Shown one piece after another: positions 11,866-22,317 of a stretch of DNA of 64,000 bases (positions are counted from its first letter, which is position 1; each line of letters opens with the position of its first letter). Below the pieces are notes generated by a model. That model had not been told where the DNA came from, ran no database searches, and saw nothing but the letters and a program-made list of their open reading frames with translations. The position numbers were made by a program, and so were the translations under genes. The stretch is from Paragordius varius. Its lineage: Eukaryota; Nematomorpha. The stretch spans positions 11,780,001 to 11,844,000 of the forward strand of contig OZ176053.1 in assembly GCA_964247055.1 (NCBI GenBank). Reading direction: 5' to 3'.

Positions 11866-11966
11866 CTATAAAAGCAACCATTACACATAAAGAAGAGTCT
11901 AATGAATTTACGAATTATGAAGAAAGAGTTATACCAGAATTAATATCTCCGATAGCCCCTGTATCG
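11866..11966 (+). CDS. sls: Cassette 1 linker exon (Ig domain 8)
   Basis: Phase-1 acceptor taatag|ct, phase-0 donor TCG|gttagt. It encodes an acidic linker ending IPELISPIAPVS. This is the first of five linker exons that all end with a version of MPKLISPLPPIT and split the Ig domain at the same place. Confidence 0.8.
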
Positions 11967-12073
11967 GTTAGTTATTTTATTGATACTGTTAAATGAAGAT
12001 TTTCCTACAAAGTTTTTATACTTTTCATTTAGTATTGAAAATGTTTCATAAACATTTTATTCATATAAAATAG

Positions 12074-12368
12074 GTTCCGCAAGGAGAATCTGCCACACTG
12101 ACTTGCATAATAAAATGTAAACGAGCCCCAGATATACGTTGGTACCATGGACCTAACCCAATTAACATAACAACGACAGAAACGTACACAACTTACGAAT
12201 CGGAATATAGGGAAACATATGAAAAATATGAAATGAACTATGACACCAGAGATGGCAAAGTAACGTTGCATATTCGAAACGTTCAGCCAGAAGATCAAGG
12301 CGTGTACACATGTAGAGGTCTTAACGAAAATGGTGAAGTTTCAACATCCTCCTATCTTCATGTGTTTG
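12074..12368 (+). CDS. sls: Cassette 1 Ig domain 8
   Basis: Phase-0 acceptor aaatag|gtt, phase-1 donor TTTG|gtatga. Ig core: ESATLTCIIKCKRAPDIRWY, then an inserted charged loop with EKYEMNYDTRDGKVTLHI, then EDQGVYTCRGLNENG. Both disulfide-position cysteines are present. Confidence 0.9.
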
Positions 12369-12463
12369 GTATGAAAGCATTATCTGTTTTAGTGTATAAT
12401 TTTAAAAAAGCTCTATTTTTACCTGTTAATTATAAAATTATTGTATGTTATTTTCTGATTTAG

Positions 12464-12567
12464 AAACCAAGACAAAAGAAATAAAAAACATTGAGGAAAC
12501 TAAGAACCTTTTTGTTAAAGAGGAACATTTTATGCCAGAACTTGTGAGCCCTTTGCCACCCATATTG
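12464..12567 (+). CDS. sls: Cassette 2 linker exon (Ig domain 9)
   Basis: Phase-1 acceptor tgatttag|aa, phase-0 donor TTG|gtacta. Charged linker ending MPELVSPLPPIL. Confidence 0.82.
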
Positions 12568-12680
12568 GTACTAAACTATTTTTACCTATAAATTAACCAA
12601 TCTATTAGGGCTTAATTTTTATTTTCCCAAAGAGATTAATAAATTATTCTTATTTTATTAAATATTACATCGTATGTAAG

Positions 12681-12969
12681 GCTAAAAAGGGGGAAACAGC
12701 TACCCTAACATGCGTAATAAAGAGCAAGCGTCAACCACAGATCCGGTGGTATCATGGGACAAAGCCAATTATTATTGAAGAAAGTAGGACAATTCATACG
12801 ACCCAACATATCGAAACGTACGAAAAATATGAATCAATTTATGAAAAGTCTAATGGTAAAATAATTCTACGCATCCGCAATGTACAACCAGAGGATCAAG
12901 GCTTATATACATGCAAAGCGGTTACTGAAAATGGCGAAGTCTCTACGTCGACCCAACTTCAAATCGAGG
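12681..12969 (+). CDS. sls: Cassette 2 Ig domain 9
   Basis: Phase-0 acceptor tgtaag|gct (weak pyrimidine tract), phase-1 donor GAGG|gtttgg. It contains GETATLTCVIKSKRQPQIRW, EKYESIYEKSNGKIILRI and EDQGLYTCKAVTENG, and aligns throughout with the other four cassette Ig domains. Confidence 0.87.
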
Positions 12970-13699
12970 GTTTGGTTTTCACGATAGCTATATTCTTTAA
13001 TTGATTGCATTGCTTCCGATTCTGGCCCGACATTTTTTAATAAATATTCTTATATATTAAAGATGATTTTTCTTATATCTATTTTTATTTTATAATCTAA
13101 TATTTAGAATCAGTTAACATCCGTTTAGATATTTAAATTAATCACTATTTTTAATAATTAATAAACACATTTGCAAGTTTAAAAACTATTTATTGCACAA
13201 TGAAAGCTAGAAAAACTTTTTTTAATATTTCAGAAATTAAATATATTTACTAAATTGATTGACGGCAAACTATCTACTAATAAATGAACTGAGTAATAGA
13301 AACATTTGGCATTTATATTTTGACATATTTTAAAACCCTTAAGAAAACGCATCAATACCATAATAACGATTTTGAATAATCTTGCTTAATTTTTTGAAAG
13401 TATAGGTTGTAAAATATTTTGCTGTTAGGGCCGAGGTATGACTTTTAATTTTATATTTTCAGTTTAAAAAAATGTTTGGGGGGATGTTTAAAGACAAAGT
13501 TAATTACCGTTTTGTTTTATAATTTAAATAAAAATAATAACCATAATTTTGGTTAGGAATTCATCTGATATTTAAACATTTTATCATAACTTTAACCAAA
13601 TTTTTTGAACATTTATGATAAAAGTTTATATATTTTGACCGACTAAGCCCCAAAACCACCATACAATTCATTATAAATTATTCCAAATGTGTGATATAG
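12970..13699 (+). other. 730-bp intron
   Basis: AT-rich spacer between cassettes 2 and 3; nothing recognisable was seen. Confidence 0.6.
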
Positions 13700-13794
13700 A
13701 TGTTAAAGAAGAAACCTCTATGATTAATGAAGAGCACGAAACAATTATTGAAGAAAAAATGCCAAAACTTGTTAGTCCGCTACCACCTATATCA
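13700..13794 (+). CDS. sls: Cassette 3 linker exon (Ig domain 10)
   Basis: Phase-1 acceptor gatatag|at, phase-0 donor TCA|gtatat. Acidic linker ending MPKLVSPLPPIS. Confidence 0.82.
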
Positions 13795-14071
13795 GTATAT
13801 TTTCATTTTTTTAATTGATTTAGATAATTATGAAGTATTCTTATCGTTTATCAATAAAATATTATATTTAATTCCAATATTATAGAAATATATATTCATA
13901 TAAATGCGCTAAATCTATAAAAATTTATAAATAATAACCAAACTTTAAAACTTTTCTTTATTAAAAGCACCAATATCAACTTCAGTTGAACACAAAAAAT
14001 ACAATTTACATTAAATTACAATTTTTTTAATCAATTAGATAATAATTAATATTTTTGGCTATGTCTCTCAG

Positions 14072-14387
14072 GTTTCTACGGGTCTAACTGCAAAGCTAAG
14101 TTGTGTAATTAGATCTAAGCCTCCAATCCCTCAAATCCGTTGGTATCGGGATACCCAACCAATCGTTGTTAAAGAAAGCTCAAGTGAAACTACCACAACA
14201 ACGGAAACTACGCTAGAAGAAGAACATACATTAGTTTATGAGAAGTATGAAATGGATTACGAGAAACCAACAGGGAAAATTACGTTATACATCAATGATG
14301 TGCAACCTGAAGATCAAGGCTTATACACATGTAAGGGTATAAATGAAAGTGGAGATGTGTCCTCCTCCACATACCTTCAAGTTCATG
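14072..14387 (+). CDS. sls: Cassette 3 Ig domain 10
   Basis: Phase-0 acceptor tctctcag|gtt, phase-1 donor CATG|gtaaat. It contains TAKLSCVIRSKPPIPQIRWY, a Ser/Thr/Glu-rich inserted loop, EKYEMDYEKPTGKITLYI and EDQGLYTCKGINESG. It is the longest of the five cassette Ig exons because of its loop. Confidence 0.9.
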
Positions 14388-15837
14388 GTAAATATATTTT
14401 TTGTTATAAAAAAAGAAAGATATTTAAAATTAATTATTTAAATTATATCTCTGCACATCTTTAATTGCTTGCTTAACATCAAACCCTAAAAATGTATTAT
14501 TATTTACATAATAACTTTTGCTATCATATAACGTAAAAAACGGTAAATTTAAAATCTACATACGAAGTTCAAACTTGGGGAAATATTTGCATAAAGGCCA
14601 TAATTTAATGAAATTGAGGTATATTGTCCTATAAAAAACCAGAGTCAATAAAAAATCGATTAAATATAAAAATCGATCCATGAATCCTATTGCAAAAAGG
14701 CTTTGTCTTTTGCAATAACAAAATTTTTATTTCAAAAAACTCTAATGATAATTAAAAAAAAATATTATTATATTAAATTATGGGTAATTTTGGTCTGCCC
14801 CGTAATGGATCCTATCTTTTTTGAAAAATGCGTTTGAACAGTATTATTTTAAGTCATAATACCCCCGTCACATGTTGAAAATTTATGAGTAAAATATTGA
14901 AATACACTCATATGTTTAACCGCATATTTTATTGCATTCTAATTATTTATTACGATAAATGCAGAAATAAACACATAAAAACCATTTTTGACTGAAACTC
15001 TGGCGAGATATTTATAACTTGGTGAGGAATGTTGCAGACTCTAAATCTATTATGTTTACATTTTTTATTGAAATATATGCTTATTTAAAGTAGGCTTATC
15101 CAAATATATATTTAATATTACGGTTGTGCATTTGACTATTTTTCAAAAAAGTCCGGTCAAGACCGTGGTCATGACCACTTTTTACTTAAGAATATATCAT
15201 GTGATATTGGAGATTGTGAAAATAATGCTGAAACTTGCATTTCACTAATAATGTCATATTTTATTTTAAAAGTTTATATTATACATATTTTATATGTATT
15301 ATTTACAAATATATTGACTCAAATTTATTTGTTTTTGCCACATGTTTGTGGCCTTTTAAATCTTCAAATACATACTTTTATTACCGGATATTCAAAAAAA
15401 AATTACCTAGTTTGCGTTGCACTTTCTTTTATTAATGAATTAATATTCAAATATAAGATGTTTTTCATTTTATTGGTTCACTTATATGTGTGACATATTT
15501 TGCACAGGCTTGATTTTACGAAATAATTGGATATGCTTTTAAATGCTAAAGTTATAAGGATGCATGTTAACAATTTTCAATATATTGTTATATAAGCATA
15601 TTTAAATATCGATTATTTAATATATTTAAATATTTAATTTAATATAAAAAACAATAAAATCTTACTATCTCTCTTTTAAAAAAATTACTTGCAATTTTTC
15701 AAAAAAAAGCAGGTTTTTTTTAATGACCATGGTCAAAAAATAAATAGTCACTGACCTGGTCATGACCCGGTCAGCACAACCCTATTTAATATTAATTATA
15801 GTTAATCATTAAATAAATTTTGCGTTTATTACTAAAG
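14388..15837 (+). other. 1.45-kb intron holding a hAT-like element
   Basis: AT-rich. Bases 15119-15784 are a transposable element; the remainder shows nothing recognisable. Confidence 0.65.
15119..15784. mobile_element. hAT-like non-autonomous DNA transposon (666 bp)
   Basis: Exact 8-bp target duplication tttaatat at 15111-15118 and 15785-15792, the length typical of hAT insertions. The ends are inverted: left tacggttgtgc and right gcacaacccta. Further in, both ends carry ccggtc and gtcatgacc motifs. The open frames inside show no transposase resemblance, so it is non-autonomous. Confidence 0.78.
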
Positions 15838-15941
15838 ATGTTCATACTCAAACGGAAAATATCATAGAAGACAAGAAAATAGCGCCTTTTTTAGCGGAAG
15901 AAAAAATACCAAAACTGATAAGCCCATTACCACCTATCACG
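15838..15941 (+). CDS. sls: Cassette 4 linker exon (Ig domain 11)
   Basis: Phase-1 acceptor actaaag|at, phase-0 donor ACG|gtatgt. Charged linker ending IPKLISPLPPIT. Confidence 0.83.
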
Positions 15942-16104
15942 GTATGTATGTTAAATTTCGATGTAACTAATATGTGGCATGAAGATTAAATTACTCTGTG
16001 TTAAGCTGGTTACATTGGCTATTTATATTTATATTAAAACAATAAATCCTATACATTTATACGATCATTTTTCAAAAAAGGTTCTCTGTATTAATGACTT
16101 TTAG

Positions 16105-16399
16105 GTTCCAGAAGGTGAAACGGCAAAACTTACATGTATTATAAGGAGCAAACCACCCATTCCTCAAATTCGGTGGTACCATGATTCCCAACCCATTATG
16201 GTGAATGAAACAACTAAAACAACTAACGAGGAAACGGTAATGATAACTACGGAAAAATATGAAATGGGATATGATAAACCCAGTGGAAAAATAACTCTGT
16301 ACATACATAATGTTCAACCGCAAGATCAAGGACTTTACATCTGTAAAGGAGCTAATGAAAATGGGGATGTTTCCTCATCTACTCACTTACATGTCGAAA
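16105..16399 (+). CDS. sls: Cassette 4 Ig domain 11
   Basis: Phase-0 acceptor cttttag|gtt, phase-1 donor GAAA|gtatgt. It contains GETAKLTCIIRSKPPIPQIR, EKYEMGYDKPSGKITLYI and QDQGLYICKGANENG. Closest to cassette 3 (shared IRSKPPIPQIRWY). Confidence 0.9.
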
Positions 16400-16997
16400 G
16401 TATGTCCTTTGTGATAAGACGAATAAATAATATAAAGAATTTTAGTTTGGTGGCAAAGTTCAAAAGGCTATGTGAGGATATATTTGTTAGTCATAGGGCT
16501 AATTAAATTTGATTGATTCGAGAATTTAATGGTTATATTTGAAAAGTTGGATACATTCCAATCTTAATCACTTGGGTAAACAATTTGAAAAGCCTATATA
16601 AAACAATTACAGTAGCGTGGTAAAAAACAACAAATGGTTGTAAATAACCATTTTTTCCCTATAATTTCATTTGTGTGATTAATTTTCGACTAACATTGCT
16701 TTTTACCATACGCCACTGTATTACATACTAATTGTTATAAATAACTATAAATATTTTTGATATAACATTCATAATTTAAAATACGACAGTAGATTAAAAT
16801 TTATCTAGTTTCCAGCATTCATTTAGCTATTCAAAAAAATAAATATTGATTATATTATTTAAGTACATTATATAGCATTATAACGACAAGAGATGCCATG
16901 TAAAAATCAAATCAAAATTTCAATCTAAAATTTAATTATTAAAGGTGATAACTTCTTATAAAAAAATTATTTACAAAATTTTATGTAAATAATATAG
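16400..16997 (+). other. 600-bp intron
   Basis: AT-rich; the only feature found is the small transposon-like element at 16610-16718. Confidence 0.65.
16610..16718. mobile_element. Tc1/mariner-like MITE (109 bp)
   Basis: Flanked by TA on both sides (16608-16609, 16719-16720), the mariner target duplication. Ends are imperfect inverted repeats: left cagtagcgtggtaaaaaa, right ttttaccatacgccactg. Too short to code for anything. Confidence 0.62.
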
Positions 16998-17110
16998 AGA
17001 AACAAACCATAACAACCATAGACGAAGAACTTGAGTCTAAAATGGATGAAGTTATTGTTTTGCCCGAAGAAAAAATGCCCAGATTAATTAGCCCTTTACC
17101 ACCAATTACA
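16998..17110 (+). CDS. sls: Cassette 5 linker exon (Ig domain 12)
   Basis: Phase-1 acceptor aatatag|ag, phase-0 donor ACA|gtatat. Acidic linker ending MPRLISPLPPIT. Confidence 0.83.
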
Positions 17111-17186
17111 GTATATCAAACAAACATTTTTTATATTATCAAAAACCTAAACTTTTTAGCCGTTTTATGTTATGTGATGATTAAAG

Positions 17187-17481
17187 GTTTCGGAAGGAAA
17201 GACCGCCACGCTAACTTGCGTGATAAAAAGCAAATCGGCTCCACAAATACGATGGTATCATGGCCCAAGGCCCCTAAATTTGTCGGAAAGAACGATCGTC
17301 GAAACGGCTGAAAATACTGAGGAAACATTTTACAAATATGAAATGGATTACGATATGACAAGTGGAAAAACCATACTCTACATTCGTAACATACGACCGC
17401 AAGATGAAGGTTTATACACATGCAAGGGCGTCAATGAAAGCGGTGAAGTCACTTCAACCACCTACCTAACTGTTACAAAAA
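17187..17481 (+). CDS. sls: Cassette 5 Ig domain 12
   Basis: Phase-0 acceptor ttaaag|gtt, phase-1 donor AAAA|gtatat. It contains GKTATLTCVIKSKSAPQIRW, YKYEMDYDMTSGKTILYI and QDEGLYTCKGVNESG. Confidence 0.9.
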
Positions 17482-17597
17482 GTATATTTCTCTTTTAAGC
17501 GCGTAATTGACATTCACACATGTATAATAAATTGACAATATTAAAGATGAATTCAAAATACTGTTATAATTTTGAAATATATTATTTTTTTGCACAG

Positions 17598-17650
17598 ATA
17601 AAATTGAAGAGACAATCATCGAAGAATCTGAATATAGTGAGATTATCCGA
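17598..17650 (+). CDS. sls: Small linker exon
   Basis: Phase-1 acceptor tgcacag|at, phase-0 donor CGA|gtaagt (near-perfect consensus). It encodes about 18 mainly acidic residues (KIEETIIEESEYSEIIR). Its exon-intron phases copy those of the five cassette linkers, but no Ig follows directly. Confidence 0.72.
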
Positions 17651-17829
17651 GTAAGTTCAGCTTAAATATCCTAAATTAAGAGTTTCTTTCAAATTACTGT
17701 TTTCTTACTAAACAAAAGGATTAATTATAATTAATTATTTTTAAAATATTTACAATCTATTTATTTAGTTATAAAAATTATTTAACCAATTCCAAATGGT
17801 TAAAAATCATTGTAAAATATAAAAATTAG

Positions 17830-18204
17830 AACGAATCATCTAGCCCGGATGTTGTTGATAGTTATCATCAAATTTCCTCGCCAGAGACCCCGCGAAAAAA
17901 GTTGCGTGGAGATTTGGAAGTGACAGTGGTTATTGAACCGACTGAAACGGAACTCATATATGAAAAACCGATTTCCCCTCAATTAATAACGCCTTCTCCA
18001 ATACAAAGCCTTGTTGAAGAGACTATTACGGAATCTCATGAGAAAAAACATCAAAATTTTGTTGAAACGATTTTGGTAGAAAAATCGAGTTTACCTTCCA
18101 TACCAATTGAATATGTGACTTATACGGAGCCTGAACCGATAAATGTGCTAACGAAACAAATTACTGAAGAAACACAATATGTAATTGAACGACATGTACC
18201 AGTG
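17830..18204 (+). CDS. sls: Long linker exon before Ig domain 13
   Basis: Phase-0 acceptor aaattag|aac. About 125 codons rich in Glu, Pro, Thr, Ile and Val with no Ig core; it contains ISPQLITPSPIQ, an echo of the cassette ISPLPPI motif. The donor GTG|gtatat at 18205 is phase 0 and matches the exon at 19858. The frame stays open to 18258, but its last bases lie inside a transposon end. Confidence 0.68.
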
Positions 18205-18243
18205 GTATATAAAACACATTTTAACCATTTAATAGCCAAGATT

Positions 18244-19690
18244 AATGTGACCAGATAGGATGTTTTTCGCAGTACAGTACTGGGTTTTCAGCCTGTATAG
18301 CGCCCACTATTGTACTGCTTTTTGAAATTGAAAAAATTTAATTTTTTAAAAATATTCATTAATTACCTTTTATTTGAAATTCATTTTAGAATTTAATATA
18401 GGACCCTTTGTAAAAATAGCCCCATAATTTGTAAAGAAATGGTTCATTTTACGGTAAAAACTAAGATTGGCCTATTTTTAATTGGTTAATAATTTATTTT
18501 CTGCTCGAATTATACATATTGGGTTTTGGATCGGTCAAACTGCTTAGGATTGCAGCCTTTCGTGCAGTGGCGAAACTATAAATCCCCACTTCACCGTAAG
18601 ATTCAGGCTAAAGGCTTTTTCACTCATGGCTTTCGCAAAAAGAGACCTAAAAATTCAATATTAATAAAATTAATTTATGATAGTTTAATAAATATTTGAT
18701 CAGGTTAAGAAAGTTCATTTTTTGTTTAAATTATCAAATGGGAAATAGAAAATTGTATTCCCGCATATTATTCAAAATTTATTACATATGGCATATGATT
18801 TTGAAATAACGTGTTTTCGTATTAAAAAATTAGTTTTTTACGTTTTCTATACTAATTTGGTGGTAGAGATGATATTTCTTATTTTTTTCCTAAACTTTAA
18901 TTTTTATTAGTTTTCTTATTTTTTACATAAACAAATTTGAGATACTTTGTTGAAGCGTACTTCAAACTTTTTGAAGAATGATGGAAACGGTATAACGCTA
19001 TAATATATAATTAAACCCTTTTTCTAAATAATTCGATGATGTTGAACATTACTATAGGTAATTTAAAGGTTTGCTTTCTTGCATTTAAAATTTTTTGTAA
19101 AACACAATAATTCTGAGTGAGGAAACCGTTTATATCGTTTCCATCATGCTGAAAATAGTATGAAGTATGCTTCAACAAAATTTTGTTAAAAAATAGATTT
19201 AAGTATGCATTTTTTAAAAATATAGATATCAAAATTTAGCTTATATTTAAAATTATTACACAATGTCGGAATTTTTGCGTTTTCTTTGGAGAACAGTTCA
19301 TTTTAAAAAAGCTAAAAAATTTGGGACTTTCAGAGCTTACATCCAACAATTTAAAAAATTTTAATATAGTTTTGCTTTTTATGTATGGTTTATATATTTT
19401 AGTGATATTTTTTGAAATAAAGCACTTAGCTTTCACCAAAAAATATATATGAAAAAATTGCGCACCTTTTGCAATTTTATACGGAGCACCTACCACAAAA
19501 GTGTAAATAATTTTCTTTAATAACTCGTAAAGGTTAAAAGCGCCATGATAATCCTGATATTTTCCTATCATATATATTTCATCAGGATATTTTTTTGTGG
19601 AAACTTTGTAATATACCACACCGATGGTGTAAAAACAGGCAAAGTATGTTTTAATTTTGTACTGCGTCCTTAAAAATATCTGGTCACATT
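18244..19690. mobile_element. MULE-like non-autonomous DNA transposon (1.45 kb)
   Basis: Exact 10-bp direct repeats agccaagatt flank it (18234-18243, 19691-19700). The ends are inverted: left aatgtgaccagata, right tatctggtcacatt, with a further gcagtac match inside each end. A target duplication of 9-11 bp is typical of Mutator-like elements. The minus-strand open frames inside (19236-19619 the longest) resemble no known transposase. The interior carries a long inverted repeat (18947-18998 against 19127-19178). Family call is by target length only. Confidence 0.68.
18947..19178. repeat. Internal inverted repeat of the MULE-like element
   Basis: The left arm at 18947-18998 (with ttgttgaagcgtacttca and gatggaaacggtataa) matches, reversed and complemented, the right arm at 19127-19178, with scattered mismatches. 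The loop is about 130 bp. It could fold as a hairpin in RNA, or be a smaller element nested in the larger one. Confidence 0.6.
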
Positions 19691-19857
19691 AGCCAAGATT
19701 ATTTGATATATTATAACAAAATTTTAATATAACAAAATTAAACAAAATCATATTGTTTAAACATGGTATTTAATCCGTTTAAAAACTAAAATTTTTAAGG
19801 AATAGGCTAAATTAGTAAATACATATCTATTATGCATATTTTTTATATATCTTCAAG

Positions 19858-20019
19858 GAACGGGAATACGCTGTTCTGCATTCACCGTATGTGGTGAAAC
19901 CATTACAAAACATAAAAGCAATGGATGGACATTCGGCATGTTTTGAATGCGTAATTATTGGCCGTCCTGTCCCACAAATAACATGGTACCATGGGACTAA
20001 ACAGATAACTGAATCTAAG
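19858..20019 (+). CDS. sls: Ig domain 13, first half
   Basis: Phase-0 acceptor cttcaag|gaa, phase-0 donor AAG|gtcata. It encodes YVVKPLQNIKAMDGHSACFE and VPQITWYHGTKQI, strands A to C of an Ig domain, with CFECVII carrying the strand B cysteine. Confidence 0.82.
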
Positions 20020-20593
20020 GTCATATATTGATTAATAAATAGCAAATTTATATAGCCCAAATCTGATATAATATAAATATTTGCCCTTAAGTGGTCTGAT
20101 TTGGGCGATCTTATAATTTAATATGGTATCCATGGGTCGGTGTTTAGCGTTTAATTTTTGTCTTACAAATAATTTTTCGTAGTAAGCCGTAATATATAAG
20201 TGAGAGAAGTTTATTACAATTATAAATTATAATATAACTAACTCATTTCTATTACTCAAAATAATTGTTAATTTTTAGACTATGATATATTACTAAATTT
20301 TTATTTTTTTCGCAACAAACCATATCATTTACATATGTTAAATTTTGAACTGGTATTAGGTGACAGTGGGATTCAAGAATTAGACCTTAAAATATCTACT
20401 ATTTAATATAATTTTATCTAAAACAGGATATATAATTTAATTATGTAACCGGTTAAAATGTGAATATGAGTAGTTCTAATTAAAAAAACTATTAATAGGA
20501 ACTAATGATCCGTTTATTTCAGATAATATTCCTATAGTATCAATATTATATTTTCATCTATTTCCAGATTATTGATTTAATATTTGAAAATAG
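20020..20593 (+). other. 570-bp intron
   Basis: AT-rich; nothing else recognised. Confidence 0.6.
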
Positions 20594-20735
20594 GAATTTC
20601 AAACGTTGCAAAGATCTGATGGAACATGTCTGTTATTTATACCTGAAGTATTTCCTGAAGATGAAGGCGGGTATACATGTCGCGCAGAAAATAGCGAAGG
20701 ATTTACGGAAACCTCGGCAACTTTGAAAGTTGAAA
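20594..20735 (+). CDS. sls: Ig domain 13, second half
   Basis: Phase-0 acceptor aaaatag|gaa. It completes the fold: LQRSDGTCLLFIPEVFPEDE and GGYTCRAENSEG. The donor GAAA|gtgaaa at 20736 is weak but phase 1, as the next exon needs. If unspliced, the frame stays open to 20989. Confidence 0.82.
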
Positions 20736-21181
20736 GTGAAAATTATCCTTTTTACTCATTTATTAAAAAATTAAAATATAATGTAATATTTACTTGTCCG
20801 GGGATGACAGTTGATCAAAATATGCAGCTTAGTAGCATAAATCTACGCTTAACATACGACGACCTAACCATTATGCTACCACGCTTTAATTTAGAAACAC
20901 CAATTAAATTATTATTATCTATTGTTTTATGTAGGATAATGTGTTATTCTTTAATTGTTGTTCGTTTTAATCTACTAAAATCTGGATGAAAATTGATATT
21001 ATTCGTTAACTTATTAAAGAAATCAAAACCATTATCAAACACAGCGACAATTAGTTTCATTTTTAAATAATGGGTAAAAAAAGCTTATTTGAGTTCAATT
21101 ACATGCGCATTGTAGGAACTTTGGTGTTTGTTATATTTTTACTTAGATTATATAAACACTTAACTAACTCTAAATTAATAG
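20736..21181 (+). other. Intron with an open read-through frame
   Basis: If the weak donor at 20736 is skipped, the frame continues for 84 codons to 20989 and ends in a hydrophobic stretch (LLLSIVLCRIMCYSLIVV). No poly(A) signal closely follows. Another hydrophobic frame (IVGTLVFVIFLLRLY, about 21109-21153) lies just before the next acceptor. T-rich introns often produce such frames by chance. Confidence 0.4.
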
Positions 21182-21389
21182 AATTTTCATACCTGGCTGA
21201 TCGTGAAGAGGCATCCACAACTCAAACATACACGCGGTCTAAACGGTCAAGAGATTGGTCCGATGAAGTCGAAATACCAATTTATTCCAAACGAACTGAA
21301 GTTAGCTACGAGGATAATACCTATGCCCAAGTATCTGAGGAAGAGTTAATCAAAGACACGGAAGAAAAACATTTACCCGAATTACCTAA
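21182..21389 (+). CDS. sls: Charged linker exon before Ig domain 14
   Basis: Phase-1 acceptor attaatag|aa. About 69 codons, basic then acidic (YTRSKRSRDWSDEVEI ... SEEELIKDTEEKHLPELP), no Ig core. The donor AA|gtctgt at 21390 is phase 2, matching the next exon; it is not strong. CAA|gtatct, about 60 bases upstream, would be phase 0. Confidence 0.65.
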
Positions 21390-21772
21390 GTCTGTTTGAT
21401 TTATAATAGAATAAGGGCTTCAGTTGTATATAAAATTTTAGTAAGAAACATTTTAACTTTTCATCGACGATAATATATTAAAGTCTGCCTTGATTGAAAA
21501 ATTCATAATCTTTAAATTTATATTTATCACCATTACTTCCACTATGTGTTAAAATCTTATATAATTTCTCTTATCTAAAATTTGGTGTCGCCTTAATGGC
21601 TAACCTACCTCAGAATTTTATTAAATGAATGGGGTTAAAACTTAGATATGGATTAATTCTTAAATTGTTTTATGTTTAATGAATATCAGTAGGTAAACCA
21701 TTATATTTTCAAAAAAATTATTACATAGTTATATTTTACACAAATAAAAACACGTTTATTTCGATGTTATAG
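21390..21772 (+). other. 380-bp intron
   Basis: AT-rich; nothing recognised. Confidence 0.55.
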
Positions 21773-22317
21773 AGACACTTATCTTCCTATTGTAATCAAA
21801 ACAATCTCAGCCCCTAAAACTGAATTCGTATCATCTTCAACAAGCGTAGCTGAATCAACTTCAACCACGAAAACGTACCAGGATGAAATCTATGAAACAC
21901 ATATTGAGCGCAGACCTTTGAGATTTTCGCAACCTCTTCCGACTCATATCATTGCACGAGAGAAAGATACCCTAAAATTTAGAGTTGTGTGTCCTTCCGA
22001 TCATGGACCGCTAATTCAGATAACTTGGTACAAGGACGGCAAATACATTCAACCTGATCAAATTTTAAGCGAGGCTGAGGAACGTAGTCCTACAACCTCT
22101 CCATTCCCTACCCGGGATATGTCGGAAAGGAACAAAGTCATAATGAAAACTATTGTTAATGTACACAATGAAACTGAAACAGTATCAGAATTGGTTGTTC
22201 GAAATATCGACACTATGGCTCAAGGATATTATGAATGCCAGGCGGAAGATGGATTTGGAGAAAAGGCGACCACTGGGACACATCTTACAGTGTTTCCTGA
22301 GGAATCCTACATAAAAG
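21773..22317 (+). CDS. sls: Ig domain 14 with Ser/Thr-rich linker
   Basis: Phase-2 acceptor gttatag|a. The linker has runs of Ser and Thr (SSSTSVAESTSTTKTY), then a full Ig: RRPLRFSQPLPTHIIAREKD, FRVVCPS (strand B Cys), IQITWYKDGKYI, a long C-D insertion and MAQGYYECQAEDGFG. The donor AAAG|gtaagg at 22318 is strong and phase 1, joining the exon at 23362. The unspliced form reads into a membrane tail. Confidence 0.86.

Larger units (their letters stand above)
18205..19857 (+). other. 1.65-kb intron, mostly a transposable element
   Basis: Almost all of it is the element at 18244-19690, which begins 39 bases after the donor. Without the element and one target copy the intron would be about 196 bp. 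Confidence 0.65.

Noticed and set aside
19236-19619. Minus-strand 127-codon frame inside the MULE-like element as a transposase
   Set aside because: No recognisable transposase motif; low-complexity Lys/Phe/Ile composition fits AT-rich chance.
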